From contig OU612069.1 of assembly GCA_914767715.1 (NCBI GenBank), positions 14,877,387 through 14,941,386 on the forward strand: a stretch of DNA of 64,000 nucleotides, written 5' to 3'. This DNA is from Membranipora membranacea. Its lineage: Eukaryota; Bryozoa; Gymnolaemata; Cheilostomatida; Membraniporidae. The notes under the pieces were generated by a model. That model had not been told where the DNA came from, made no database searches, and saw only the letters and a program-made list of their open reading frames with translations. This document shows positions 23,301 through 34,600 of the stretch, in pieces. Each line of letters begins with the position of its first letter. Position 1 is the stretch's first letter. The translations under genes were made by a program, and so were the position numbers.

Positions 23301-26300
23301 TCATGTATCTAAATACAGCAAATCATTATTTCATCTTGTAACAATTTCATTTTAAAATTTCAAAATATCCACTAACTCTCTTTGACCAATTCACTTGATT
23401 AGTTTTATACATGTTTTTGAGCCCCCTAGAGATACCCTTCCGTATGGGGAAGAAGAGACTCTTAAATAGCATCGGCTTGCATTGAGGATAGGGATGAAGT
23501 TCCTCTATCCAAGCTCATATCTGTTTAATAATTTTATTGATATTCTTACTAATTTTGATATCAGTAGATTTGTATTGAGCAGTGAACATACGAAACAGAG
23601 CATTTAGTTTTTCTAGCGTGTAAGAAAATAATTTTGAATTACTTCCCCCTTCCCCTGGTATAAAGAAAGAGTACACATCCCATCTTCTACTTCAAAATAT
23701 TAACTCTAAAGCTTTCAAGGAGGATGACGATGATGATTTGCAATAAACCTAACAGGCACACAAAATTAGAGCAGTAACCCTAGCCAACAATGTATATCAG
23801 AAAACCCTTCTGTAAACAATTGAGATCCAAACCTTTTGACAGCGTCTATTTTCTGGTTGAAGATTCCTTTCTCCTGGTTCATATTACTTATCATAGAGCC
23901 GACATTACCGACTATGGTAGCAAAGATAAGAACACCAAGCAGGAAATCTACCACTGTGAACACGTACTCTACGTCAGTTTCTGGATGTGGTGTCTCTCCT
24001 GACAATATAGGTTTGTGATCAGAAAATGGCAAAAGACATGACAGAAAAATCAAGTTTGCACCAGTTTGGAAAGTCATTAAATTTTCTAGGGCAAGTCATG
24101 TTGCATCATTTCGACTCGGCTTTAAACAAATGAACTTATAACTGGAGCTGAGAGAGGCTCATTTTCATCATAAAATATGGTTGGTGTTCCTTGTCAGTAG
24201 AATGTCTGAATACGATCGTAAACTATTTATTTAGGGTGAACTCAAATGACCAGTAGTTGTCCTCTTCTTTTACATTGTTGGACAACTCTTCTAGGGTAGT
24301 TTTGTGTAAGTAAGACTGTTATAGATCGTAGATTTAAGAAAGTGCTCAGAGAATTTCAGTATCTTACCGATAGTAAGTAGAGTTAGAGTAGACCAGTACA
24401 AGGAGTAGATATACTTCCTGCTTGAGTGATGTATGTCTGTAGTCATATTTAAGAAGCTAGAACTGGCGTTACCTGGGTACACCCAATCGTCTGCAGCTAT
24501 TCCGATCCATGTCGAGATTACATAGTAGAAGCATGCGTTCCAATGGATTATCACCATGATGTATATCACCAGGTTCAGCAGTCTGAATATGGTTGTGTGT
24601 CTAACAATTATCAACAAAATTAAGGAAATTAGAAATAAGACATTGATGAGCTGCCGTCAAAGAGAATATCTGCCGGAGGAAACTTATGGCTAGCTAACAT
24701 TTACTAACCCTTATTACTTTAAATATGCTCCCACAAAAAATTGGTGCCATTTAACTCACTCGTCACATCCACACTAGCTAATCTAAACTCTAGCAAACAT
24801 TTATTCCCTTAGGATAAGTATGTCAAATATTTAACTAATTTAAGGGCTTAAAACCTGTCGGGCTTTTACAACCATTCCATCAGCTTATCTTTACCAATAT
24901 AAGTGAAGTTGTTAGCAGTAAAGCCAAAATATTGTGTTATTTGAATTTGGCAAAACTAGCAATTTATAAAAATAGGTAGTTGAAATTGGTGTGAACTTAC
25001 TTGGTAATCTGGATTGTTTTATCAAAGAAATGAGTCACCGTCCCCCATCGCAGTAGCCTGTTTAACCTGGTCAGTGGGTACGCCTTTTTAGTGACGAAGT
25101 AAGCTAAATCCAGAGGAAGTATACTCAGTAAGTCCAGAGCAAACTCTCTACTTCTCACATAGTGATTCAAACAGGCTTTCCTCTGACTGATCATAACTCC
25201 TTCAGTGTTTAGGAATCCTGTTGGTTTGGTAATCAAAGAGAAAACTACATTGAGTTTAGCATGTGGAACTAGTACAATTTTGTAATTGGTAGGGGAGGAG
25301 TGTAGGGGGAAGAGTGTAGGGGGAGGAGTGTAGCTGTAGCTCTATGGATTGGAAAAAAGCTTGATAAAACAGGTTGAACGACCTAAATATTGTTTCAGCC
25401 TTGCTTTGAATGTCATTGTATGTTCACCCCAATTTTTCTCCTCAATCTTCAGGTGCAGGTGGCATATCTTTGCTATAAGGTGTGCCAGCTCACCATTTAT
25501 TGATCTGAAACTCCTTTCTATCATAGTTAAATTGTATCCCTGCTTATGCTAAGGCTCCAATGAGTCTGACATTAGTTGTGGCCGGGAAATTATTTGGAGT
25601 GAGACAGCAGTTGTGATAAGTTTGTTCACTGTCATAGGACTTGAATCAAAAGACAACTATTTCTAAGGAAATTATGATAGCTTTGGATTAGAACGGCAGG
25701 AATAATTACTAGGGAAATGAACAATTAAATGAACAATCAAGGCAATGAAATGGCAAACAGCCACATCATTGATATGTGATGTGATAACAGAAATCAATCA
25801 GGAAATGTTGGCTCTATTACAGCTAAACTATGATGGAAATGGTTTTAATATTGATAATTATGTGCCACCTGCAACTGACTCTAAATATTTATGGTGGAGA
25901 GAAATTGACTGAGCTACCTCCTAACCCTGATCAGATGAATACCAGTATCTCCAAACAAAAGAGCTTGTCAAATCTCATCTAATTTTGAAATCAGGATTAT
26001 AATATAGGAGAAATGTTTGAATGATGTAACAAACCCCATAAAATAAATACTAAGTATTTATGTGTTTATGAATTTTACAATTCACTTCACCGCCCATTAC
26101 CTGTTTGTGCCTTGAAAATCATGTCAAGAATGTACACGACATCACAGACACTGTCCAGCACTATCCACGCTATGAAGTTTTTAGTCTGTATGTCTGTGAA
26201 TGTCTGTCGAGCTATCACCACGGTAACGTTGTAAATAACAGCTAGAGAGATCACACACAACCACTGGTACTGTCCGAGAGACGCAGGTACTATATAACCA

Positions 26301-28710
26301 GATCTCAACTGTGAGATCACACATCTACAACATCAGCATGTATAAAACTTGGGCTCTTTGTAGTTATACAGGCGGCGATTTTACAATACACAATTCCAAA
26401 AAATCAGTCAAATAACACATTTAGGTAAAAAGATATCTCACATATTCCTTTGACTTTTTTTGGTAAACTAAATTATTTATGAATGATTTCCTAGACTATA
26501 TCTCATAACTTGATCAGGAAAAATTAAGTCGATTATGTAAGCCTAGGTTGGAATTCTCAAATATTGGGTCACATGAACAGGTACTCTTGGAATTCCCAAA
26601 AGTTTCATCATTGGATATTGAATTGCTAACAGCAGATCAAATGGATGAGTGGCTGTCAACAATTGAGGTATTGTCATGTTGGCTGTGCCTAGTTTGTTTG
26701 ATTGGGGAGAGGATGTACTGTTTTTTGTTCAAATGGTTTGGTATAATTGAACTTATCAAGGTTTCTCCATGAATCTAGTGCTGCGGTCACTAGGGATATC
26801 AGGCTGCTAATTGGATAACATGACTCCTTCTGAAAATGGCCATTTTGCATTCCATAGGTTATAACAAAAAGTACTTTTTTCAGACAGGCCATTGACTATT
26901 ATTGATTTTCGATTAATGTTTAACAAAAAATCCTGACAATGGATTGAGATCTTGCCAAGTTGAGCATATTTGAGGCAACATGAAGGTCAATCATCAGTAG
27001 CCGTGTGATAGGGCTAAGCTAGGTATGTTAACAGGAAAATATTAGCTTCGGTGTAAATGCATACTATGGATGGCAAAGCTAAATGAGCAATTTAATCAAA
27101 AAGTGGAAAATGATGTTTTTTTCTTTTATCAATTTTGAACAAAGGATCAGCAGACTGCTATCGACTGACAAGGAAATTGCAATAGTAGATATGTGAGTAA
27201 AAGTATGTAGAATCGCTAAGGACTGGTGCTAGTTTACGAATTAGCACTGAGATAAAAATATGAGTATCAATATCGCTTGCTGAGCATCTGTGTTACAACA
27301 CAATGTGGGTATAGACTTACTGTTTTTCTCTGGATTCGCTCACTGATAAATCTTTCCAGTGATTTTCATCAAACTTCTGTAAAAATGAGTCTTCACTGCC
27401 CACTCGGTGTATCTCCCTGCAGATCTGAAATGTGAGATCAGTCACTATCATTATATTGATGTAGGCCTACATAAAAGTAGCTTGCCAGTACGGTTGATTA
27501 AAAAGGTTGATTAAAACCAGATGACATATCACACGCTACATCCCGAAGCATGGGCGGCGAAATACTAGTTGCCTTAAGAGCTAACCCGCAATATCTGCGC
27601 TTATTTGCTCTCAGTTTGCAGGCAGGTCGGAGCACATCTGGGGGTCCAACCAAACCCCAGTAGTCAGTAGACTGCAGTGGGATGCGAACCCACGACCTTC
27701 AACATTTGCATGCTGAAGGGACGGCGCTCTAACCAACTGAGCTACCTCCTACGAAGTACCTCCTACGAAGTACCTCCTACGAAGTACCACTTGCTAATAA
27801 CCAAATCAGACAAAGCTTACTCCACATATAATAATATACACTATATTGCTAGAGGTCACCTCCTTCAGCAGCACGGTAGTGACCAGGATAGAGATTGAGA
27901 AGCTCGAATCCTAACCACTACGCCACCCTGTTAGGTTTACGATCTTTGAACTAGAACTATATTTTGATATGGTTTTTGACACAATTTATACTATCACACA
28001 ACATGTGTTACAATGGCCTGTCTTGACGATCTATGTTGGTTGTGGTGGTGGTTGGGGGACAACAGAGGTCCTGTTCCCCAACAACAAAGCTTGTCAATGC
28101 AATATATACTCACACTCGCTGGGAAACAGCAGCAGCAGGGTGAGCACCCCTCATCAGTTATATCTAGTACAGACTCCCTCACTTCACTTTCCTCATGTAC
28201 TCGGGAACTACGATGATAGACTCTACCGCTGACCGATCTCTTCTTTCTCTCCCTCTGATCTGCTGCCGCTGACGTAGAAGCAGCAGTTATCTCCTCTGAT
28301 TCATCTCCCCAATGCGAGGAATGCGCTGATGCACCTCTCTTAGCTGATTGGTTACTCTCTAGCTGTCTAAAACCACAAATTTTACTGAGTTTCATTCACA
28401 AGAACCTAAACTCTCACAACTCTTTCAGCAATGAACTCCCTCGAGAAGGAAGAGGGAGTCCATTGCTTTCAGCTTGTGGTACATGGATATGGATTGCGGA
28501 TATAACTGCTAAAGAAATGCCAAATTTATTGTGAGTCACCTATCAAACTTCAGGGATCACATAACCATAAACAGTGCTGATAGATTATTATGAAGGGTAA
28601 TATATAAAGTTAGTAAAACAGCACTTTTTTAGATAGTAAAGATTGCATCAAAAAGTTAGGCAGACTTACCTCGATGTTTTAACAGATGAATAAAGAGCAA
28701 ATTTCCACAT
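20340..28710 (-). CDS. CNGA-like: Cyclic-nucleotide-gated cation channel, alpha-type subunit
   Basis: Twelve exons, minus strand: 28670-28710, 28114-28366, 27321-27424, 26101-26303, 25001-25217, 24368-24600, 23833-23998, 23180-23308, 22446-22635, 21695-21886, 20997-21419, 20340-20480. All phases agree; 2292 nt encode 763 residues. Exon 4 gives S1-S2, exon 5 S3-S4 ([20 protein letters not shown]), exon 6 S5 and pore ([21 protein letters not shown]), exon 7 the filter end ETPHP and S6 ([18 protein letters not shown]), exons 8-9 the C-linker (RWFEYVW), exons 9-10 the cyclic-nucleotide-binding domain ([31 protein letters not shown]). Exons 11-12 end in an Arg/Glu-rich helix like the CLZ zipper of alpha subunits. 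It forms a cGMP/cAMP-opened Na/Ca channel of sensory cells. Unlike most relatives the filter has L348 before TIGE and the ligand pocket has N548. Exon 1 ([10 protein letters not shown]) is inferred from exact phase-2 joining. Confidence 0.95.
20914..20984. mobile_element. Short MITE with CCTGTCTTGACAAGCTTTG ends
   Basis: AGCCTTGCAGGACAAGCTTT at the left pairs with AAAGGTTGTCAAGACAGGCT at the right, around a run of G. Same family as 28013-28100, 46495-46640 and 53742-53815. It sits in the last CNG intron, right beside exon 11. Confidence 0.7.
21279..21365 (-). repeat. Coding minisatellite in the CNG channel C-terminus
   Basis: A repeat of about 21-24 bp encodes successive VTxVTE(E/D) units at about residues 595-623 of the channel, between the ligand-binding domain and the coiled coil. 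Codons vary at third positions, so it is not a fresh expansion. Confidence 0.7.
27505..27765 (-). mobile_element. Near-full-length tRNA-derived SINE
   Basis: Minus-strand head GTAGGAGGTAGCTCAGTTGG and box B GGTTCGCATCCC, then the body (CTGACTACTGG, TGTGCTCCGACCTGCC, GCGCAGATATTG) to a tail of the form TTTTAATCAACC. Same family as 56920-57168. It lies in CNG intron 2, beside three tandem copies of GTACCTCCTACGAA. Confidence 0.82.
27749..27787. repeat. Three tandem copies of a 14-bp unit
   Basis: TACCTCCTACGAAG is repeated three times directly against the 5' end of the SINE. The unit contains the first nine bases of the SINE head in reverse complement. Confidence 0.7.
27845..27935 (-). mobile_element. 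tRNA-derived SINE head (family of 63095)
   Basis: The minus strand reads GGGTGGCGTAGTGGTTAGGATTCGAGC..., similar to the head of the SINE at 63095-63310, and includes GTCACTACCGTGCTGCTGAA, which matches that element's body. Only the 5' part is present and box B is damaged. Confidence 0.6.
28013..28100. mobile_element. MITE with CCTGTCTTGAC ends, overlapping the CNG intron 2 donor side
   Basis: Left GGCCTGTCTTGACGATCTAT and right CCCCAACAACAAAGCTTGTC are inverted relatives of the 20914 element. It lies 14 bp inside intron 2, next to exon 2 (28114-28366). Confidence 0.6.
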
Positions 28711-28719
28711 GGTTTAACC

Positions 28720-29780
28720 TGTCACTTAGCGTTCCCTCCAAACTGAGCTGCAGAGTTTTTGCAGCACAAAGAAAGTGCAGAGGATGACCAAATCGTGATC
28801 CATATTCATTACAATTTAATTAGAGGATGAGAAATTGAATTATGATGGTTGAGAAAATAAACAGTGTTAACGCAATACCTCTTATATAGACTTAAACTCC
28901 TTTAGATAAACATTTTCATCTAATCCGAATTGATTTTTTGTTATACATCCACTGATGATGTTATTTTTTACTCATTATCAATGCTTAGCCAAGACAGAAA
29001 CTGCAGAAACTGTGAAGTTTAAATTCGAAATAAAATGTCTGCTTAAGCTGCAAGTTTTTTGTCAATAAAGATGCCCTTCAACAACGACGTGGCGAGATAG
29101 CTGAAATAGATATCTTTTTCTAAAAAAAAACTTATCTTAACAAGAAATCCCTGTAGAAAGATTGTGCAGCATTTTGTAACCAATGAAATCCCAACATATA
29201 GGCTATTACGCTTTAGCAGTAGTTAAGCGCTAAATGTTCTAAGTTTTGAGCATCCCAACAACTTTATCTTGCTGTGAAAACTGTCATATAACTTCTCAGG
29301 AGTAGGATGTTATGATGGTAGGATATGCTTCATCCTGCTTTACGAACAATAGGCTTTTAATTTCATGAATGACCTTATCAATAACCAATACGTTATTGAT
29401 TTGAATGTAGATGCTGAATTCATCAGGCTTAATGGCCTGTTACAAAGTGATGGGATACTTCTTAATGAGGTTAACAGTTCCGATTAAACAGAGTTTGAGA
29501 GGATCAGTGATAGGTGAAAAAATTCTGCTCAGTATAACTAATTGGCAAATAATTGAAAGTTAACAATCCTGAGATTGCAGACATATTGAAGCTATCTTTC
29601 AGATTTGCATAATTTATTAGGCCTTAATTCATCTGCCTTGCTCACATTTCCCTCAGCGATTAACAAGTTTTACTGGTCAAATTTTTGCTGGACAAAGTTT
29701 CACAAGGCAAAGTATGCAGCCTAAAGCTCCGATCAAGAATGTGGGGATTACTTTCATAATTATATTTTCTCGAATTGTAC
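28720..29780. other. Intergenic between CNG and SFT2 genes
   Basis: AT-rich sequence with no open frame, splice-linked exon or clear repeat that I can support. It should contain the CNG promoter (minus strand, above 28710) and the 3' UTR of the SFT2 gene (below 29851). Confidence 0.4.
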
Positions 29781-29850
29781 AGAAATTACTTATTCATATT
29801 TACATTGCAAATGCTAATCGTCACAGATAAGACATAAGATAAAGCCAACA

Positions 29851-30522
29851 TTAAACTGGTAAAACGGTGGAGGCGGCTTTGGTGGAGAACGAGTAGAAAA
29901 CTTTTGAGAAGAACTTGAGTCCAGTTTGCCCACCTGGAATGTAGCTTATGATGTACCAGACCATCGCTAGAATCTGGATCAGAGCACAGATTATTGTCAT
30001 AAAGAAACTTCGCCTCCACATTGAGAAGTATAGAGTTGCGCCAATTGTCAGAAAGTATACTGCGGAGAATAAGATTCGATCTCCAGAGAACAGATGTTTG
30101 AGGTGGTTCACAGGCCCCCACAATGCTGAGAAGCTCATGAGGAAGAACAGGCTACCCATAGTGTACAGCAGGGCAAACTTCCTGGCTTTGAGAATGAGTA
30201 CCGGTATATAGAGAGAACACAGGAAGAAACAAAAAAGTCCAAGTACAAGGCAGAGCATGAATCCTAGAATTCTTTGTTTCTTGGAGAGACTTGGTAAACA
30301 TGGATCACTCTTAGCTTTGGTAAACCATCCATCAGGATCCTCAGCTGTCTCTGCTGGTACATTTGAGTCACTATTGCTACCCTTGCCAGTGAAGCTGGAC
30401 CATTTATCACCTAACTTTCCACCAATTCCCTGTGTGAAATTACTGGCACCTGAAAGCAGGCTTGTCATAGATGGGGATTTCTCTTTGTTACTCTGAACGA
30501 AATCTTGTAATCCTCCAGACAT
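29851..30522 (-). CDS. SFT2D3-like: SFT2-family vesicle transport protein
   Basis: A single uninterrupted frame of 223 residues beginning MSGGLQDFV; the ATG at 30522 is the first in frame. The N-terminal 85 residues are soluble and Ser/Gly-rich. LSKKQRILGFMLCLVLGLFC starts the first membrane helix, followed by a second, then LLYTMGSLFFLMSF with ALWGP, LFSGDRILFSAVYF, and WYIISYIPGG before a last helix with LKFFSKV. This is the SFT2/Got1 pattern of four short helices, with RKFALLYTMGS and SYIPGG as strong family marks. SFT2 proteins act in fusion of endosome-derived vesicles with the late Golgi. Length and intronless structure match SFT2D3. It stands alone between the CNG and TAF9 genes on the same strand. 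Confidence 0.93.
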   Translation of the reverse strand: MSGGLQDFVQSNKEKSPSMTSLLSGASNFTQGIGGKLGDKWSSFTGKGSNSDSNVPAETAEDPDGWFTKAKSDPCLPSLSKKQRILGFMLCLVLGLFCFFLCSLYIPVLILKARKFALLYTMGSLFFLMSFSALWGPVNHLKHLFSGDRILFSAVYFLTIGATLYFSMWRRSFFMTIICALIQILAMVWYIISYIPGGQTGLKFFSKVFYSFSTKAASTVLPV

Positions 30523-31632
30523 GATAGAGATCTTGTTTCTCACTGTTAGGATATGACAATTCTGTAATGCTTAGTTTTTGTTGTAGTCTTTCATGTGTGT
30601 AGCAACCATAGCAAAAAAAGAATACTCACTCAGCAAAACAAATGTTTGTTCCAAATCACACAGGAAACTGTTAGACCACCGTTCTCAAGAATGTAAACAA
30701 ACACAGTTGGGCCAAATTAAGGCGCCCCAGTAGAAGCTGAAGTTCTACAACATATGTAGCTAACCAAGTAGTTTTATTTTATAATAATAAAAATGGGAGT
30801 TGTGTCCTACTTGTAACCTTAAGCAGACAACTCCCTACAAATTGGTCTCTTGGCTGATAAAGAGAGATTAAAATGACTGATCAGATGCCATCGGTCAGCT
30901 AGCTTTACACGGGTACTAGATTGGATTTGAACCTGATAGGCTCTAGAGTCACTGTTCAGGTTATGAGGATTAGATTTTATAGATATGGATTCCCTTGACT
31001 GTCTGAACATGTCGAAAGAGAATGGATTGAACTTGGACAACTTACAAAATCTCACCATACTATCAATAAAGAGTGCGGAGTTCTTCTCATGGGGATGAAA
31101 AACGGATTGAAACACTATGCTCTTAACTTGACATAGTACCCTACAAGGCGCCAAATCAGACAACAAGATTAGACTGGCAGATGATAAAAGTAATCTATTT
31201 TTTATGGCAATCATATATCAGTGTATTACTTTTGTTTGTATTTGGTTGAATACGACAGCTGACTATATATATGTTACAATTGTTCCTACAACATACAAGG
31301 ATAAAAAATCAAAACATTTTTTTTGAGGAAGGGAATGATATGAGCTATACATTGCCTGATGCCCCATGAGACTATATCTGACAGAAGGGATTTTTTACAC
31401 CGTCTGGTCTGAAACTAAAGAAGTTCACTTGCATCCTTGATATTGACATAACATAATGACACATTATATTACAAATACAGTCGGTAAGCTAAGGCCGCTA
31501 TTGCACAGTGTGTAGCCCTATATTATCAGAGTGTGTTGTGCAGCTTAAGGTTTCTATCCACATCACAATTTGGGCTTAGATACTTGTATATATGCAGTAT
31601 GTAGTATGTACAGCTGCGGTGTAATCAGCAAA

Positions 31633-34600
31633 TCAAGCATCATAGTCATCATCGGGTTCTAATTTGCGTTTTATTCCCCCAGGTAGAACCTCTCCTGTAG
31701 TAGTGCTGCCTGACAATGCTGACATGAGTGCTGAAAAAAAGATGAAAAAGACAAATAAAGACAGCGTGAAAATGGTATATCATTTATACATTGTTATTAC
31801 ATCAACCATCATTCGAGATGTTCACCCTGATGGGCAACTATGTATCGGACTCAAGGAGGGCATGTTAGCAATGTTCTGACGAAGCCGCTCTAGCCCCGAT
31901 TCACTGAGGTTTCATTGATGTCGATATTAACCTGATCCTGATCTGAGGTTCAGAATGTTGCATTATGGGATCATTTATATCACGCATATCAGGCAGTGGA
32001 ATGTTTAGCTGGATGATGGGCGGTGAGATAAAGAAATTTACATAAATGTGCCATCATAAGACCTGACTGTTTGAACTGAAAATATGTCATACTGCCAATG
32101 ATATTGAAATGGATGCCGTGCTTATGGAAAACCTTAAAAATAAGGTTACACATGACATACTTATTCGTTTAGGAATGTAAATGTACACCACTTAAATCAT
32201 GAGCAAGAGAGAAATTGTTTGGAGGTCAAGTTGCTAAGATGGGCATGTCACTAGGGGCCACTTTAACAAACATGGTAAATAGAATATATATCAAGTTTGG
32301 ACCAAGAAGGCCTGCGTTTAAAGTCGCTCCCATTCTACAGGTGAGCCGATTGGTCAAGGTGGAGCAACTCCAAATACTAGCATATTGCACCAACTCATTC
32401 TTCACATAGACAATTTTTGCCCGTGGATCGGGCCTAATCCGAATTTATTTGGGAATTTGTTTGTACCGCTTTTTTGACCATTAATTAATTAACGCCAAAT
32501 GAATCGTCTTAATTCTTCGCATATCAAAGCACTTTCAATTTAATTTTAATGTTAATTAGAAATTTGAAAAACGTGTCTTCCAACGAATTTTATAAGCTGC
32601 AGATAGCCTGTTATTGCCTGTGACGACCGAATAACCACAATAGCCGTAACTAGTTAACCAAGTTGATTGCAACATACCTTGAGAGGTTTGAGACACTCCA
32701 CCACTGCTACTAAGCTGCTGGGTAAATAATGGGTTAGTCGTAGCCTGAGGTCTGATAGCTGGCCTCACATGTCTGATAGTGTTATTAGCCTGTGGAACTC
32801 TGTTCACTATTGTCGTAGTCGGGGAGAGCATTGATCCCCCTCTTTGCCTGATACCTTGATAGACACAAGAAACATTAATTACATCACGGGATATGATACA
32901 ATACAGCACAAGTCATTTTGGAGTTGTCCGCTTTTCATCCTTTATATCTCAACATAGACCACAAACAAAGTATGTGTTTTCCACGCTATTGATAAAGTCA
33001 ATGTTGATGCCATAATTGATCTGCCACATAATCTTGCTTAAGCTGTATAAGCTCCCATCAACTGTGTTATACTCATAAACAGACTGTTTACCACCTTCCA
33101 AAAAGTCCCCGAACCAACATCAGTGTTATTGAGGGTGATCAAGGATTAAATTCTTAAACTTCATACTATGGCATTTACTGTAAATTCACCATACAATGAA
33201 CTAGATCAAGTTTGCTCCATTTTTCCCCCGTTGGAATTGCCCCCCCCCCCCTCTACTGACATGCCAGTAGAGGGGGGGGGGGCAAATCCAACGAGGGAAA
33301 AATGGAGCAAACTTGATCTAACAATGAACTACCAACATCGCAGTATTCAGCATGCAGAATACACAGTCATGACCTCAAATGTTTGGCCTTTATCTAATGC
33401 TTACCTGGTAAGTTATGTACAGTGTATGACAGGTTAGGTTTCTTGTTTGTTCTGAGCTGATAGTTCATAGCAGAGAGACAGTATCTATCTGGTGGTAGTT
33501 TAGGTCCTGTATACGGCTTAATAAGCGGTAAAGTCTGTCCGTTCTTGTGCGCTGCTATGTCTATGGAATATGATGAATTTGCATGGTTATATATATTGAC
33601 ATCGACACTTTATTTTGAGATAGCTATGCTTAATGGTGGAATCACTATAGTTCTGCATTGCGTATAGTTCCAGTAAAATCTAAGCATTGAGCATAAACTG
33701 ACTACTACTTGTCCCTCAGGATATGCTTTATACTGCCCTGATGAGATTGCTAAAGTACAACTACAGGTAGCGATTATGACAATAAGGCTTTTGTTATTTG
33801 AGTCATTCCTAAATGTCAGAGAGGAAATAACTAAATAAAAATAAAATAGAAATAAAAATAAAAATGAAAACAACTATATGTGACAAAAGCTTAGACGTAG
33901 CATGGATGAAGGACGACTCGGATTGATCTTCTAGATAATAGCAGAATTCAGAATATAGAGTCTCAAACAATTGTCAAGGCTTTTTCTTTGCTATAAAGAG
34001 TGACACGATAATGCCCATATCAGGCACCAACAGCTTGTCTAATTGCTGGCTGACAAGTTTAGCGATTATGACAATGAGGCTTTTGTTATTTGAGTCATTC
34101 CTAAATGTCAGAGAGGAAATAACTTAATAAAAATAAAATAGAAATAAAAAATTGCTGGCTGACAAGTTTAGTCTAAGAGCGTGTCTTACCTAGAAGAAGC
34201 TCTCGAGGAGGTGGGTTAGTGTAACTCTTGTCTAGTTTTAGCTGTACTGCTAATTTAGTGTCATCTACATCGACTGACTTCTTCCCTGCATGCTGTGAGA
34301 AAGCTCGGGCGTCCTCCAATATCTCTGTGGTGTATCCTGTATCAGACAATGAGAGAAGTTTACATTATAGTAAAATTCCAGGTCTGACTGGGTAGTAGCC
34401 GGTTTTATATAAAAATATCATTGTAGAGGGTTTATTGGTGCAGCCCATGTTGCGTGCTAAGAGATATTATGGGTACTTGGTCTAATCCAACACTCGAGTG
34501 TTCTGAGATGTGTGGTAGATGCCGTATGGGACATGCACTCATGCGGCTCCTACAGCACCAACAACAATTCTGTATGGGCTTTGAATGTTGTAAGACATGT

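Noticed and set aside
28013-28232. Plus-strand frames over the CNG N-terminal exon (27969-28232, 28013-28216)
   Set aside because: Shadows of CNG exon 2 and the adjacent MITE on the opposite strand.
29948-30496. Plus-strand frames opposite the SFT2 gene and the overlapping minus-strand frame at 29786-30121
   Set aside because: They overlap a clearly recognised SFT2 protein in another frame.
30819-31214. 131-codon minus-strand frame between SFT2 and TAF9 genes
   Set aside because: No motif, no Kozak or splice context, composition like the surrounding non-coding DNA; it may be part of the TAF9 3' UTR side.
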